From positions 1 to 64,000 of the forward strand of contig NZ_CACSJA010000017.1 of NCBI RefSeq assembly GCF_902706035.1: a stretch of DNA of 64,000 bases. The letters run 5' to 3'. Below the pieces are notes generated by a model. The model did no database searches. It saw only the letters and a list, made by a program, of their open reading frames with translations, and was not told the origin of the DNA. A program made the position numbers and the translations under genes. Of this stretch, positions 47,684 through 57,862 are shown one piece after another; within the stretch, counting starts at the first letter, position 1, and every line of letters starts with the position of its first letter. Origin of the DNA: Pantoea sp. 18069 (GTDB lineage Bacteria; Pseudomonadota; Gammaproteobacteria; Burkholderiales; Burkholderiaceae_C).

Positions 47684-48661
47684 TCACTCTTCGATCTTGG
47701 CGAACTCGACAATCTTGGCGTACTTGGCGATTTCGGCGTCGATGAACTTGGCGGGGTCGACCTTCTGGTCCATGACCGTCGAGCCCGTCGCGGCGAGCTT
47801 CTTGCGGAATTCGGCCGACGCCAGCGTGTCGCTCAAGGCCTTCTTGAGCTTGTCCTGGATGGGCTTGGGCAGGTTGGCCGGGGCCATCATCGCGAACCAG
47901 GAACCGAGGTCCACGTTCTTGAATGCCGGGTTTTCGGACAGGGCCGGGATGTCGGGCGTGATGGCCGAACGCTTGGCTTCGGTCGTGCCCAGGGCGATCA
48001 CCTTGCCCGACTGGATGTGGGGCAGGCCGCTGGACAGAACGAACACACCGTATTCGATGTTGTTGCCGACCAGGTCGGTGGTCAGGGGCGCCACACCGCG
48101 GTAGGGGATGTGGGTCATCTTCAGGTTGCCCTGTTCCTGGACCGTTTCACCGGCGAGGTGCAGTGCCGTGCCCACGCCCGAGCTGCCGTAGCTGAACTTG
48201 CCGGGGTTCTTCGCGACGGAGGCGATGAATTCGGCGGTGTTCTTGACACCGGCCTTTTGCGAAGCGACCAGCACCATGGGCTGCGAAGCCACCAGGCCAA
48301 TGGGGGTGAAGTCCTGGATGGTGTACTTCACGCTCTTGTTGATCAGGCGGGCAATGGCCAGTTCGTTGTTCGCGCCGACCATGATGGTGTAGCCATCAGG
48401 TGCAGCCTTGGCGACTTTCTGCGCGCCGATCGCGCCACCGGCGCCACCCAGGTTCTCGATCACCACGGGCTGGCCCAGGCGTGTGGAGAGTTCGGTGCCG
48501 ACCATGCGGCCGATCAGATCGGTGCTGCCGCCCGGCGGATAGCCGATGACCATGGTGATGGGCTTGCTGGGGTACGAAGCGTCGGCGAAAGCGGAACCAG
48601 CGGCCAGAAGGGCGATACCGCAGGCCAGGGCAGTGCGGCGCAGGATAGAACGATTTTGCAT
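47684..48661 (-). CDS. Bug-family receptor paired with M14 deacylase
   Basis: A 325-residue periplasmic receptor of the tripartite tricarboxylate family. Signal peptide to about residue 27 (GSAFADA), then YPSKPITMVIGYPPGGSTDL, with VVIENLGGAGGAIGAQ and YGSSGVGTALHLAGET. AAGGAA lies nine bases before ATG 48661. A LysR operator candidate lies about 56 bases upstream, and the M14 gene follows at once. Membrane subunits are not encoded nearby. The ligand is probably an N-acyl amino acid or related carboxylate, by inference from the neighbour. Confidence 0.9.
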   Translation of the reverse strand: MQNRSILRRTALACGIALLAAGSAFADASYPSKPITMVIGYPPGGSTDLIGRMVGTELSTRLGQPVVIENLGGAGGAIGAQKVAKAAPDGYTIMVGANNELAIARLINKSVKYTIQDFTPIGLVASQPMVLVASQKAGVKNTAEFIASVAKNPGKFSYGSSGVGTALHLAGETVQEQGNLKMTHIPYRGVAPLTTDLVGNNIEYGVFVLSSGLPHIQSGKVIALGTTEAKRSAITPDIPALSENPAFKNVDLGSWFAMMAPANLPKPIQDKLKKALSDTLASAEFRKKLAATGSTVMDQKVDPAKFIDAEIAKYAKIVEFAKIEE

Positions 48662-48716
48662 GGGGTGATTCCTTATTTGGATAACCTCGATTGTCAAAAG
48701 ACCCAGTGCCCGATTT

Positions 48717-48733
48717 GGTGCCATAACGGCACC
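48717..48733. promoter_or_regulatory. Candidate LysR-type operator upstream of the bug/M14 pair
   Basis: GGTGCC (48717-48722) and GGCACC (48728-48733) form an inverted repeat around ATAAC, and T48719 to A48731 fits the T-N11-A rule of LysR boxes. It sits between the LysR gene and the bug gene that it would control. Confidence 0.45.
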
Positions 48734-48862
48734 ATGCCGTGCTGTTGTGGCACGAAAAAAGTCTGCCCGCTTGTGTTGTCTTCAAGCCGTAACACAGGCA
48801 TGTCCCATTTCAGGGGCACCGAGGAAGGGCCGCCCATGCAGGGGCCCGCCCGCTCGGGGGGC

Positions 48863-49756
48863 TTATCGCTCAGTGACGCGGCGCCAGAATTCCTCGGCGG
48901 CGGGCGTCAGGCGCCGCTTGGGCCGGTACATGCGCACGTCGAAGCGCACTTCCATGTTGCGGCTTCCGGCCAGCGCCAGCCGCCTGGCCTTGCAATCCGC
49001 GTGCGCCATGGACCAGGGCAGCCAGGCCACGCCCAGGCCCTTGTGCACGTATTCGTACTGCGCATCGGCCGAATCGCATTCGAGAATGCGGTGCAGCCGC
49101 GGCGCATCGGGGTTCTGCGACAGATGGTCTTCGACCAGGCGGCCCAGCGCCATGCGGTGGGGATAGGCCAGATAGGGCACGCTGCCGGGCGCGGCAAAGC
49201 TGTGCAGCGCCTGGCCCGCGGCGTTGGCGCGCGACACCGGCACCAGCCGGTCGCTGGCGATATGCACATGGCTGAACTGGCGTGCATCGAGCCGCACGGC
49301 GATGGCCGGGTGGTGGTAGATCAGCGAGAAATGGATTTCGTCCTGCTCCAGCATGGCCACGGTTTCATGCAGCGTGCGCGTGAACACCGTCAGCGGGCTG
49401 GTCTGCAGCAGCGGGCCCAGGCGCAGCAGCCAGTCGGCGACGATGGTGCGCGCCAGCGTGCGGCCCGTGGCCAGCGTGATGGTCTGCGCCTGCAGGCCCG
49501 CAATGGCCTGCAGTTCCTCGTGCGACTGCGCGAGCGTGCGCGTCATCAGCCCGCAGGTCTCGAGAAAGGCTTCGCCCGCGGGCGTGAGGCGCACGGGGCT
49601 GCTGCCCGGCGTGACCAGCGGCGTGCCCGTCCAGGCTTCGAGCGCGCGTATGCGCCGCCCGAACGCCGGGTGGGTCACATGGCGCAGTTCGGCCGCGCGC
49701 GTGAAGCTGCGCTCCTGGGCCAGCATGATGAAGTCTTCCAGCCACTTGATCTGCAT
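48863..49756 (-). CDS. LysR-type transcriptional regulator
   Basis: The 297-residue regulator starts MQIKWLEDFIMLAQERSFTRAAE with a winged helix where recognition-helix HVTHPAFGRRIRALEAW is the characteristic HPAFGRR variant. The ligand domain follows. It lies upstream of the bug-M14 pair on the same strand with a 201-base gap holding a LysR-like operator, so it likely controls that pair. It lies 14 bases downstream of pyrF and may be read through from it. Confidence 0.87.
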   Translation of the reverse strand: MQIKWLEDFIMLAQERSFTRAAELRHVTHPAFGRRIRALEAWTGTPLVTPGSSPVRLTPAGEAFLETCGLMTRTLAQSHEELQAIAGLQAQTITLATGRTLARTIVADWLLRLGPLLQTSPLTVFTRTLHETVAMLEQDEIHFSLIYHHPAIAVRLDARQFSHVHIASDRLVPVSRANAAGQALHSFAAPGSVPYLAYPHRMALGRLVEDHLSQNPDAPRLHRILECDSADAQYEYVHKGLGVAWLPWSMAHADCKARRLALAGSRNMEVRFDVRMYRPKRRLTPAAEEFWRRVTER

Positions 49757-49770
49757 GGCCGGGCCCCCGG

Positions 49771-50607
49771 TCAGCCGCGCGCTTCGCGAGCGGCTTGCTG
49801 CAGGGTTTCGCGCGTGGCTTGCGCCTGGGCGCGCGCGGCCTGGGCGAAATCGGTGCCCGACGACGCGTACAGGATGGCGCGCGACGAGTTGACGATGATG
49901 CTGCCGTGTTCGCGCAGCCCGGCCTTGACCGTGGCCACGGCGTCGCCGCCCTGGGCGCCGACACCGGGGATCAGCAGCGGCAGCGTCGGGGCAATCTCGC
50001 GCACGCGCTCGATTTCATGCGGGCGCGTCGCGCCGACCACCAGGCCCAGCTGGCCGTTGAGGTTCCAGGGGCCTTGCGCGAGCGCGGCCACATGTTCGAA
50101 CACCTTGGGGTTGCCCGGCACATCGGCCAGCGTGCGCGCCTGCAGGTCGTCGCCACCGGGGTTGGAGGTGCGGCACAGCAGGAACGCGCCCTTGCCTTCG
50201 TACTTCAGATAGGGCGCGACCGAGTCGAAGCCCATGAACGGCGACAGGGTCACGGCATCGGCGCCGTAGCGCTCGAACGCCTCCTTGGCGTACTGCTCGG
50301 CCGTGGAGCCGATGTCGCCGCGCTTGGCGTCGAGAATCACCGGCACATGGGGCGCGACGGCGCGCATGTGGGCCATCAGCCGCTCGAGCTGGTCTTCCGC
50401 GCGGTGGGCCGCGAAATAGGCGATCTGCGGCTTGAACGAGTTCACCAGATCGGCGGTGGCATCGACGATGGCGGCGCAGAAGTCAAAGATCTTCGAGGCA
50501 TCGCCCTGCATCGCGGCAGGAAAGCGGTTGGGCTCGGGATCGAGCCCCACACACAGCATGGATTGGTTTTGCGAGCCGGCGTTGCGCAGCATGTCGAGGA
50601 AAGTCAT
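49771..50607 (-). CDS. pyrF: Orotidine 5'-phosphate decarboxylase (type 2)
   Basis: PyrF makes UMP from OMP in the last step of pyrimidine synthesis. The 278-residue length and motif [15 protein letters not shown] are those of the longer type 2 enzyme; Lys and Asp in that motif are catalytic. Other conserved parts are [11 protein letters not shown] and [13 protein letters not shown] 50607 starts MTFLDMLRN. It lies downstream of pgk, separated by a terminator. Confidence 0.96.
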   Translation of the reverse strand: MTFLDMLRNAGSQNQSMLCVGLDPEPNRFPAAMQGDASKIFDFCAAIVDATADLVNSFKPQIAYFAAHRAEDQLERLMAHMRAVAPHVPVILDAKRGDIGSTAEQYAKEAFERYGADAVTLSPFMGFDSVAPYLKYEGKGAFLLCRTSNPGGDDLQARTLADVPGNPKVFEHVAALAQGPWNLNGQLGLVVGATRPHEIERVREIAPTLPLLIPGVGAQGGDAVATVKAGLREHGSIIVNSSRAILYASSGTDFAQAARAQAQATRETLQQAAREARG

Positions 50608-50634
50608 GGGGCGCGATTTTAAGGCACGGCAAGC

Positions 50635-50659
50635 AAAAAGCCCCGGCGGACCGGGGCTT
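50635..50659 (-). terminator. Intrinsic terminator of pgk
   Basis: AAGCCCCGG and CCGGGGCTT pair over nine bases around loop CGGA (50638-50659), and five A at 50635-50639 give a T-run on the minus strand. The stop of pgk is about 23 bases upstream of it. Confidence 0.88.
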
Positions 50660-50681
50660 AGGGCAGGGCGTTACATGGCAA

Positions 50682-51875
50682 TCAGCCGTTGGCGCGTTTC
50701 TCGAGGATTTCAAATGCAGGAAGCGTTTTGCCTTCAAGCACTTCGAGGAACGCGCCGCCGCCGGTCGAGATATAGCCGACCCGGTCTTCGATGCCGTACT
50801 TGGCAATCGCCGCGAGGGTGTCGCCACCACCGGCAATGCTGAACGCCGACGACTCGGCGATGGCCTGGGCAATGGTGCGCGTGCCGTTTTCAAAGGCCGC
50901 GAACTCGAACACGCCCACGGGGCCGTTCCAGACAATGGTGCCCGCGGCCTTGAGCTGCGCGGCCAGGCGGGCGGCGGTCTCGGGGCCGATGTCGAGGATC
51001 AGGTCGTCATCGGCGACATCGGTCGCGGCCTTGATGGTCGCGGGCGCATCGGCGGCAAACGTCTTGGCGACGACCACGTCGGTGGGAATCGGCACCTGCG
51101 CGCCGCGCGCGGCCATGGCATCGATCACCGCCTTGGCTTTGTCGACGAGGTCGGGCTCGGCCAGCGACTTGCCGATCTTCAGGCCCGCGGCCAGCATGAA
51201 CGTGTTGGCGATGCCGCCGCCGACGATCAGCTGGTCGACCTTGTGCGCCAGCGCTTCGAGGATGGTCAGCTTGGTCGAGACCTTGGAGCCGGCGACGATG
51301 GCCACCAGCGGCTGGGCGGGCGCGGCCAGCGCCTTTTGCAGCGCGTCGATCTCGGCCGACAGCAGCGGGCCGGCGCAGGCCACGGGCGCGAACTGGGCGA
51401 TGCCGTAGGTCGTGCCTTCGGCGCGGTGGGCCGTGCCGAACGCATCGTTGACGAAGATATCGCACAGCGCGGCGAGCTTTCTGGCCAGCGCTTCCTGGTT
51501 CTTCTTCTCGCCGACGTTGACGCGGCAGTTTTCCAGCAGCACGACCTGGCCGGGCTGGACCTGCACGCCGTCGACCCAGTCCGCGACCAGCGGCACCTCA
51601 CGGCCCAGCAGCTCAGCCAGGCGCCTGGCCACGGGAGCGAGCGAGTCGGCGGGCTGGAACTGGCCTTCGGTCGGACGGCCCAGGTGGCTGGTGACCATCA
51701 CCGCCGCACCGGCCTTGAGCGCCATTTCAATGCATGGCACCGAAGCGCGCACGCGCGTGTCTTCGGTGATCTCACCGGTGTCGCTCAGCGGAACGTTCAG
51801 GTCGGCACGGATGAAAACGCGTTGGCCCTGGGCTTTGCCCTGGGCACACAGATCGGAGAAGCGAAGAATGTTCAT
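50682..51875 (-). CDS. pgk: Phosphoglycerate kinase
   Basis: Pgk makes ATP from 1,3-bisphosphoglycerate in glycolysis and the reverse in gluconeogenesis. The 397-residue enzyme has [12 protein letters not shown], the signature near the N-terminus, the basic-patch SHLGRPTEG, the hinge region and the late nucleotide motif [11 protein letters not shown] 51875 starts [10 protein letters not shown] terminator separates it from pyrF. Confidence 0.97.
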   Translation of the reverse strand: MNILRFSDLCAQGKAQGQRVFIRADLNVPLSDTGEITEDTRVRASVPCIEMALKAGAAVMVTSHLGRPTEGQFQPADSLAPVARRLAELLGREVPLVADWVDGVQVQPGQVVLLENCRVNVGEKKNQEALARKLAALCDIFVNDAFGTAHRAEGTTYGIAQFAPVACAGPLLSAEIDALQKALAAPAQPLVAIVAGSKVSTKLTILEALAHKVDQLIVGGGIANTFMLAAGLKIGKSLAEPDLVDKAKAVIDAMAARGAQVPIPTDVVVAKTFAADAPATIKAATDVADDDLILDIGPETAARLAAQLKAAGTIVWNGPVGVFEFAAFENGTRTIAQAIAESSAFSIAGGGDTLAAIAKYGIEDRVGYISTGGGAFLEVLEGKTLPAFEILEKRANG

Positions 51876-52004
51876 GGCAGCGGATCAGCCTCGCCAGGAG
51901 GCAGTGGTGGCGGTGGATTAAAAGAGCGCCGCTATTGTAGGGTGCACTGGTGAAAGAGGCATGAATGCCATGTCCGGAAAACGCTGTCTTCCAGTGCTTC
52001 CACT

Positions 52005-52041
52005 CCGTTCGCCCTGAGCCCGTCGAAGGGCGTTTCAGGGC
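52005..52041. repeat. REP-like inverted repeat, intact copy
   Basis: CGCCCTGA (52010-52017) and TCAGGGCG (52034-52041) form an 8-bp stem with an inner GCCC/GGGC pair and GTCGAA loop. Related, partly degenerate copies lie at 57863-57996. It sits between the tail ends of pgk's upstream region and azlD. Confidence 0.75.
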
Positions 52042-52058
52042 GCAGCGTGCGATCCGTA

Positions 52059-52394
52059 CTACCAACCCCACCCAATATGCAACGGCAAGTAAACCGCCAT
52101 GCCCACGACAATGGTCCCCAGAATCCCGCGCCGCCAGTAATAGTAGACGCTGGCGCAGGCCACGGCCGGCAGCCGGGCGTCAAGCAGGGTCTGGATCAGC
52201 GCGCCCTGGGTGATGACCAGCTCGGGCGCTATCACCGCCGCGAGCGCGGCCAGCGGCGCGTACTTGAGTCCGCGCTTGAGCCAGTGCGGCATGGGCACTT
52301 CGCGCGCGGGGACCATGAAGAACGCGCGCGTCAGCAGGGTGATCGCGCCCAGGCCCAGGCAGTTCAAGGCAAAAAGCCACCAGGAGTCCATCAT
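52059..52394 (-). CDS. azlD: AzlD-like branched-chain amino acid exporter subunit
   Basis: The 111-residue membrane protein has three to four helices (LFALNCLGLGAITLLTRAFF, APLAALAAVIAPELVI, GTIVVGMAVYLPLHIGW). AzlD works with AzlC in exporting branched-chain amino acids. ATG 52394 overlaps the azlC stop (ATGA). It ends the operon. Confidence 0.9.
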   Translation of the reverse strand: MMDSWWLFALNCLGLGAITLLTRAFFMVPAREVPMPHWLKRGLKYAPLAALAAVIAPELVITQGALIQTLLDARLPAVACASVYYYWRRGILGTIVVGMAVYLPLHIGWGW

Positions 52395-53236
52395 GGCCGT
52401 TTTTCCTCATCGAGCGGCAGCACCGGGTGGCGTTCGCCGCGCTCGGGGTCGGGCGCGCGCAGCGCGGCGGGGCCGGCGCGCCACTCGCGCAGCCGGCGTT
52501 CGGTGTTTTCCATCATCAGGCCCACGGCCACCGCGGCGGCGATCGCGGCCAGGATGTTGAGCTTGAGCGGCAGCGCGAACGCGGCGACCGCCACGGCCGC
52601 GGCCACGCCGGTCGCGGCCCAGGTGGTGCGGTCGGTGAGCATCGAATACAGCACGCCCAGCAGCGCCAGCACGCCCGCGAATCCCAGGCCCCAGGACAGA
52701 GGCACCTGGTCGGCGAGAAAGATGCCGGCGACCGAGAAGCCTTGCCAGACCATCCAGTTGGTCGCCGCCGCGCCCCAGAAGTAGGGCAGCTGTTCGGGGC
52801 TGCGCTGGCCCTCGGGGTAGCGCTTGAGAAACGCGACAAAGATGACGTCGCCGCTGAAATAGCTCAGGGCCAGCCGGTGGCGGCGCGCAAGGTGGGCGAA
52901 GTACGCACGCCACATGCTGCTCAGGATCACGAAGCGCAGGTTCACGCAGATCGCGGTGAACCACACCACCCACAGCGGCGCGCCGGCGATCATCAGCGGC
53001 AGCACGGCCAGCTGGGCGCTGCCCGCATAGACCACGAACGACATGAACAAGGCCATGGACACGGTCATGCCGCTCTTGACCATGGCCACGCCCGTGACCA
53101 GCGCCCAGGCGGCAATGCCCAGCGAGACGCCGCTCATGTCCTGCATGCCCTGGCGAAAGCCCGGCTCGCGTGCAATGCCCAGCGCGCGGCGCGCCACGAC
53201 GCGCAGTTCGGAGCCGGGCTCGGGAACCGGGCTCAT
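52391..53236 (-). CDS. azlC: AzlC-like branched-chain amino acid permease
   Basis: The 281-residue protein has five or more predicted helices. The family pattern [28 protein letters not shown] (in part [14 protein letters not shown]) and the [15 protein letters not shown] segment are visible. With AzlD it forms an export channel for leucine, isoleucine or valine analogues. Its start overlaps the fmt stop (ATGA) and its stop overlaps azlD, so it is co-translated with both. Confidence 0.92.
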   Translation of the reverse strand: MSPVPEPGSELRVVARRALGIAREPGFRQGMQDMSGVSLGIAAWALVTGVAMVKSGMTVSMALFMSFVVYAGSAQLAVLPLMIAGAPLWVVWFTAICVNLRFVILSSMWRAYFAHLARRHRLALSYFSGDVIFVAFLKRYPEGQRSPEQLPYFWGAAATNWMVWQGFSVAGIFLADQVPLSWGLGFAGVLALLGVLYSMLTDRTTWAATGVAAAVAVAAFALPLKLNILAAIAAAVAVGLMMENTERRLREWRAGPAALRAPDPERGERHPVLPLDEEKRP

Positions 53237-54195
53237 GGCGTGGCGTCGAGCTGCACGCCCACGGGTAGCGCAAAGCCGTGCAGGAAGTCGCCTGCGGGCA
53301 GGCGCTTGCCGCCCGCGCGCTGCAGCTGGGTGAAGCGCATCGCGCCCTCACCGCAGGCCACGACCACGCCCGCGGCATCGGCGGCGAGCACCGTGCCGGG
53401 CGCGGCCACGGCGCTGCGCGCCTCGGGCCGGCCTTCCCAGAACTTGATGGTTTCGCCCTGCCACAGGCCCGCGGCGCCGGGAAACGGCGTGAACGCGCGC
53501 ACGCGCCGGTCTATGGCCGCAGACGGCAGCTGCCAGTCTATCCAGCTTTCGGCTTTTTCGATCTTGTGCGCGTAGGTCACGCCTTCGGCGGGCTGGGGCG
53601 TGCGCGGCAGGCCGCCGCAGGCGCTCATTTCGAGCGCTTCGACGATCAGCCGGCCGCCCAGCAGGGCCAACTGGTCGTGCAGGCTGGCCGTGGTGTCGGT
53701 CGGGCCTATGGGCAGGCGCTCGATCAGGCACATGTCGCCGGTGTCCAGCCCGGCGTCCATCTGCATGATGGTGACGCCGGTTTCGGCATCGCCGGCTTCG
53801 ATCGCGCGGTGGATGGGCGCGGCGCCGCGCCAGCGCGGCAGCAGGCTGGCGTGGATGTTGAGGCAGCCTTGGGCCGGCGTGTCCAGCACCCACTGGGGCA
53901 GGATCAGGCCATAGGCGGCCACGACCATCACATCGGCCTGGGCGGCCTCGATGGCCGCGCGCGCCTGGGCGGCCTCCTCGGGGTATTTGCCGTCGAGTCG
54001 CAGGCTGCGCGGCTGGCTCACGGGAATGCCGTGCGCCAGCGCGCACTGCTTGACGGGCGAAGCCTGCAGCTTCATGCCACGGCCCGCGGGCCGGTCGGGC
54101 TGGGTCAGCACCAGGGGCACGCGAAAACCCGCGTCGAGCAGACGCTGCAAGGCCACGCTGGCGAATTCCGGCGTACCGGCAAAGATGACGTTCAT
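53233..54195 (-). CDS. fmt: Methionyl-tRNA formyltransferase
   Basis: Fmt formylates the initiator Met-tRNA with 10-formyl-tetrahydrofolate. The 320-residue enzyme has [14 protein letters not shown] at the start, the tetrahydrofolate-site [19 protein letters not shown] and [11 protein letters not shown]. The C-terminal OB-fold domain is present. It lies 30 bases past the lipoprotein gene and overlaps azlC. Together with def it handles formyl-methionine at both ends of its life. Confidence 0.97.
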   Translation of the reverse strand: MNVIFAGTPEFASVALQRLLDAGFRVPLVLTQPDRPAGRGMKLQASPVKQCALAHGIPVSQPRSLRLDGKYPEEAAQARAAIEAAQADVMVVAAYGLILPQWVLDTPAQGCLNIHASLLPRWRGAAPIHRAIEAGDAETGVTIMQMDAGLDTGDMCLIERLPIGPTDTTASLHDQLALLGGRLIVEALEMSACGGLPRTPQPAEGVTYAHKIEKAESWIDWQLPSAAIDRRVRAFTPFPGAAGLWQGETIKFWEGRPEARSAVAAPGTVLAADAAGVVVACGEGAMRFTQLQRAGGKRLPAGDFLHGFALPVGVQLDATP

Positions 54196-54225
54196 GCAAT
54201 CACTGGGGGGAAGGGTGCGGCCCTC

Positions 54226-54735
54226 TTAATCGAAGGGGTCGCGGTCGTTGAATACTTCGTCGGTGAACATCACGCGGCGCACCACGTCCGAGGGGTCGAT
54301 GTGTACATGGGCCTGGCGTGCAGCCCCATTGTCCAGCAAACGGTAGGTCCAGATGTCGCCTTTGAAGCTGGCTACATGCTCGACCAGCGCTGGCGGGCCG
54401 AATTGCTGCAACACGCTGGCGCGCGTGTCGATGCCGACGCGCAGCGCAAAGAACTGTTCCATGGTCAGCACCTGCTGCACGCGCGTGAGGCGCTGGCGGG
54501 CGTCGAAGTCGAGGTGGTAGACCTGCTGGCCCGCAGGCTGGCGGCTGTAGAGCAGGCGTTCGCCGCCATCGGGCAGCGCGTGCGTGAGCGTGGGCCGGCC
54601 CATGTCTTCGAGCACTTCGGCGCGTGGGCTGCCGATCTTTTGCCATTCGGGTACCGCGCACCCGGCGAGCCAGAGGCTGGCCGCCCCCCAGACTACCCAG
54701 CGCGCCCCTCGGAACAGCACTGGGCGGGCAATCAT
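54226..54735 (-). CDS. Putative lipoprotein of the SmpA/OmlA type
   Basis: The 169-residue product has a lipoprotein signal ([11 protein letters not shown], lipobox LAGC, Cys at about 26). After it comes a domain of two repeated [23 protein letters not shown] and [25 protein letters not shown] units, each shorter motif reading VL-x2-G-P. This looks like the SmpA/BamE fold, but it is not BamE. Position between def and fmt is unusual. ATG 54735 overlaps the def stop (ATGA). Function unknown. Confidence 0.75.
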   Translation of the reverse strand: MIARPVLFRGARWVVWGAASLWLAGCAVPEWQKIGSPRAEVLEDMGRPTLTHALPDGGERLLYSRQPAGQQVYHLDFDARQRLTRVQQVLTMEQFFALRVGIDTRASVLQQFGPPALVEHVASFKGDIWTYRLLDNGAARQAHVHIDPSDVVRRVMFTDEVFNDRDPFD

Positions 54736-55241
54736 TGCCGGTCCAGTTTTTGCTGCTTGAGCAGCTTGGTCTTGATGCGGTTGCGCTTGAGCGGCGAAAG
54801 GTATTCGACGAACACCTTGCCCATCAAATGGTCCATCTCGTGCTGGATGCAGATGGCCAGCATGCCTTCGGCGTCGATCTCGCGCGACTGGCCTTTTTCA
54901 TCAAGCGCGCGCACCTTGACGGCTGTCGAGCGTTCGACGCCGTCATAGATGCCCGGCACCGACAGGCAGCCTTCGTCGCCGACCTGCTTGTCGTCGCTGG
55001 ACCAGAGGATTTCGGGGTTGATCAGTGCCATCGGCTGGTCGCGTTCTTCCGACACATCGATCACCACCACCCGCTCGTGCACGTCGATCTGCGTCGCCGC
55101 CAGGCCTATGCCCTGGGCGTCGTACATGGTCGCGAGCATGTCGGCAACCAGTGTCTGGATGCGTTCATCCACCACGGTGACCGGCTGGGCCACCTTGTGC
55201 AGGCGTGGATCGGGGTAGCAGAGGATGGGAAGAATTGCCAT
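54732..55241 (-). CDS. def: Peptide deformylase
   Basis: Def removes the formyl group from new proteins. The 169-residue metalloenzyme shows all three motifs: [16 protein letters not shown] and the metal-binding HEMDHL. ATG 55241 gives the canonical [14 protein letters not shown] start; a longer frame reaches 55307 without support. It heads a unit of def, lipoprotein, fmt, azlC and azlD on one strand, and is divergent from the LysM gene. Confidence 0.97.
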   Translation of the reverse strand: MAILPILCYPDPRLHKVAQPVTVVDERIQTLVADMLATMYDAQGIGLAATQIDVHERVVVIDVSEERDQPMALINPEILWSSDDKQVGDEGCLSVPGIYDGVERSTAVKVRALDEKGQSREIDAEGMLAICIQHEMDHLMGKVFVEYLSPLKRNRIKTKLLKQQKLDRQ

Positions 55242-55442
55242 GGCAGCCAACAAAATGATGTCGCTATTTTCGCCACTTTTGCGCTTATTCGCTGGGCGCT
55301 GGTTCAATAATCATTGCCTGATCAAGGCCTTGCGTCGAGAATCTGTGAAGCTTTGTTACGTATTACTACGGCGCGGCCTGCAGGGCTGGCGCAGCCACAG
55401 CGACACGCCAGGCATGCGGCCTGACCAAAAAGAGGGATTGAG

Positions 55443-56639
55443 ATGACGGCATTTTCCAATGCGCGGGCCTGCGGCATCGGGGCCGTGCTGCTCGCCGCGC
55501 TGTCCACGGTGTACGCCCAGGGCGGCTATCCGGTGACCGCCACGCAGCGCGCCACGGCCCAGCAGGTGGCGCAGCAGGGCGTGCCGCTGAGCGATCTGTC
55601 GCCTACCGCCCCCGACCAGTACACCGTGCGGCGTGGCGACACGCTCTGGGGCATTTCCGGCCTGTTCCTGCGCCAGCCCTGGCGCTGGCCCGAGCTCTGG
55701 GGCATGAACCTGAACTCGATCGCCAATCCCCACCTCATCTACCCCGGCCAGGTGCTGTATCTCGACAAGAGCAATGGCTTTGCGCGCCTGCGCATGGGCG
55801 CCGACGGGCAGGACATGCCCACGGTGCGCCTGTCGCCGCGCACGCGCAGCGAAAGCCTGGCCGACCTGGCCTTGCCTACGCTGCCCGCGCATCTGATCGA
55901 GCCTTTCCTGGTCCAGCCGCTGGTGGTCGATGCGCAGCTGCTCGCGCAGGCGCCGCGCATCGTTGCCACCACCGACGAGCGCGTGATCATGGCCAGCGCC
56001 GACCGGGCCTATGTGCGCGGCAGCAACGGCCTGGTGCCGCAGCCGGATTCGGCGCAGACTCGCGCCTGGCGCATCTTCCGTGACGCCGTCGCGCTCAAGG
56101 ACCCGGACAATGGCGAGATCCTGGGCTACGAAGCCCAGTACCTGGGCCAGGCCGAGCTGATCGAGGGCGAGAGCCTGATCAGCGTACAGGACGCCAAGGG
56201 CAAGGTCAGCGAAACCCAGGTACCGGCGACCATAGACATTGTCGAGGCCAAGGGCGAGATCCGTGCGGGCGACCGGCTGCTGCCCGCGCCCGGGCGCAGC
56301 TACTCGAACTATGTGCCGCATGCGGCGCCAGCCGACGTGAAGGCGCGGGTGGTGTCGATCTATGGAGACTCCGCCGTCAAGTACGGCGCGCAGAACCAGG
56401 TGGTGGCGATCAACCGCGGCACGCGCGACGCGATGACCGCGGGCCAGGTGCTGCAACTCGTGACCCAGGGCGATGTGATCGTGGACAAGACCGGCGGCAA
56501 GCGCGAGCGCGTGCAACTGCCGCGCGAGCACAACGGCCTGGCGATGGTGTTTCGCACGTTTGACCGCGTGTCGTATGCGCTGATCCTCGATGTGCGCCGT
56601 CCCGTGGTGGCCGGCGACCATCTGGTCGCGCCGCACTGA
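55443..56639 (+). CDS. LysM-domain peptidoglycan-binding protein
   Basis: The 398-residue protein has a signal peptide (LLAALSTVYAQG) and a LysM domain near residues 58-105: YTVRRGDTLWGISG, then HLIYPGQVLYL. The rest is a beta-rich region without a known enzyme motif. It likely binds the cell wall in the periplasm. Its position next to dprA is conserved in betaproteobacteria. It is followed by dprA after 25 bases and is divergent from def. Confidence 0.88.
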   Translation: MTAFSNARACGIGAVLLAALSTVYAQGGYPVTATQRATAQQVAQQGVPLSDLSPTAPDQYTVRRGDTLWGISGLFLRQPWRWPELWGMNLNSIANPHLIYPGQVLYLDKSNGFARLRMGADGQDMPTVRLSPRTRSESLADLALPTLPAHLIEPFLVQPLVVDAQLLAQAPRIVATTDERVIMASADRAYVRGSNGLVPQPDSAQTRAWRIFRDAVALKDPDNGEILGYEAQYLGQAELIEGESLISVQDAKGKVSETQVPATIDIVEAKGEIRAGDRLLPAPGRSYSNYVPHAAPADVKARVVSIYGDSAVKYGAQNQVVAINRGTRDAMTAGQVLQLVTQGDVIVDKTGGKRERVQLPREHNGLAMVFRTFDRVSYALILDVRRPVVAGDHLVAPH

Positions 56640-56664
56640 ACGGCAGCCCGCCGTGCAGACCCGC

Positions 56665-57843
56665 ATGGACCCCCTGGCCTTGGACCGCGACGAACTGTCG
56701 GCCTGGCTGAGGCTGACGCAGACGCCCGGGGTCGGCCGCACGCTCGCCCGGCGCCTGCTGGCGCAATCGGGCTCGGTGCAGGCGCTGTTCGCGCAGTCGC
56801 CCACGGCCTTGCGCGCGCAGCTCGCGCCCGCACAGCTCACGGCGCTGCTGACCATCTCGCCGGCGCAGCGCACCGCACTGCAGACCTGCTGGCAATGGCT
56901 GCAGACACCTCCTGAAGGGCTCATGCACGCGGTGATCACGCTGGGCGATCCGCGCTACCCCGAGGGACTGCTGGCCACCGAGGACCCGCCGCTGCTGCTG
57001 TATGTCGCCGGTCCCGCCGAGGCTTTCACGCGTGCGCCAGCGCTGTTTCCCGCACAGCGCGCGCTGGCCGTGGTCGGCAGCCGCCACCCCAGCGCCCAGG
57101 GCCTGATCGACGCGCAGCGCTTTGCGCACGAGTTGTGCGCGGCCGGCCTGTGCATCGTCTCGGGCATGGCCCTGGGCATCGATGCCGCGGCGCATGAAGG
57201 CGCGCTGCAGGCCGCGCAGGCTGGACGTGAGGGCGACGCCGGCCCGGCGACGATTGCCGTCTGGGGCACGGGGCTGGACCAGCCCTATCCGCGCCGCCAT
57301 GCGGCGCTCGCGCAGCGCATTGCGCGCGCGGGCCTGCTGGTCAGCGAATACCCGCTGGGCACGCCGCCGCTGGCCGCGCATTTCCCGCAGCGCAACCGCA
57401 TCATTTCGGGCCTGGCGCAGGGCACGCTGGTGGTCGAGGCGGCGCTGGCTTCGGGCTCGCTGATCACGGCGCGGCTGGCCGCGGAGCAGGGCCGTGAAGT
57501 GTTTGCCATTCCCGGCTCCATCCATGCGCCGCAGTCGCGCGGCTGCCATGCGCTGCTGCGCCAGGGCGCGACGCTGGTCGAGACGGCGCAGGATGTGCTG
57601 GGCGAACTCCAGGGCCTGCCGCAGCGCGCCAGGCCCGCGAAAACACCGGCCAGCGCTCCCGAAACGGCGCTTGAATCCGAACTGCTCGCGGCGCTGGGCT
57701 TCGATCCGCTGGGGCTCGATGAACTGGTCGCGCGCACCGGCTGGAGCGCGGCGCAGCTGCAGGCGGCGCTGCTCGAGCTCGAGCTCGCGGGGCGCGTGGC
57801 GCGCTTGCCTGGGGGGCTGTTTCAGCGGCTGGAGCGGGGCTGA
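56665..57843 (+). CDS. dprA: DNA-processing protein DprA
   Basis: DprA loads RecA on incoming single-stranded DNA in natural transformation. The 392-residue protein has an N-terminal SAM-like domain (LRLTQTPGVGRTLARRLL), the Rossmann domain with VVGSRHPSAQG, SGMALGIDAAAHEGAL and PLGTPPLAAHFPQRNRIISGL, and a C-terminal winged helix (FDPLGLDELVARTGWSAAQL). The start at ATG 56665 is uncertain, as GTG 56653 is near and neither has a clear ribosome site. It follows the LysM gene by 25 bases. Confidence 0.95.
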   Translation: MDPLALDRDELSAWLRLTQTPGVGRTLARRLLAQSGSVQALFAQSPTALRAQLAPAQLTALLTISPAQRTALQTCWQWLQTPPEGLMHAVITLGDPRYPEGLLATEDPPLLLYVAGPAEAFTRAPALFPAQRALAVVGSRHPSAQGLIDAQRFAHELCAAGLCIVSGMALGIDAAAHEGALQAAQAGREGDAGPATIAVWGTGLDQPYPRRHAALAQRIARAGLLVSEYPLGTPPLAAHFPQRNRIISGLAQGTLVVEAALASGSLITARLAAEQGREVFAIPGSIHAPQSRGCHALLRQGATLVETAQDVLGELQGLPQRARPAKTPASAPETALESELLAALGFDPLGLDELVARTGWSAAQLQAALLELELAGRVARLPGGLFQRLERG

Positions 57844-57862
57844 ATCGTCTAGCGCTTCCACT

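Noticed and set aside
46622..50212. A 1196-codon plus-strand frame opposite the M14, bug, LysR and pyrF genes
   Set aside because: Composition is typical of antisense frames, and all four minus-strand genes beneath it are recognisable.
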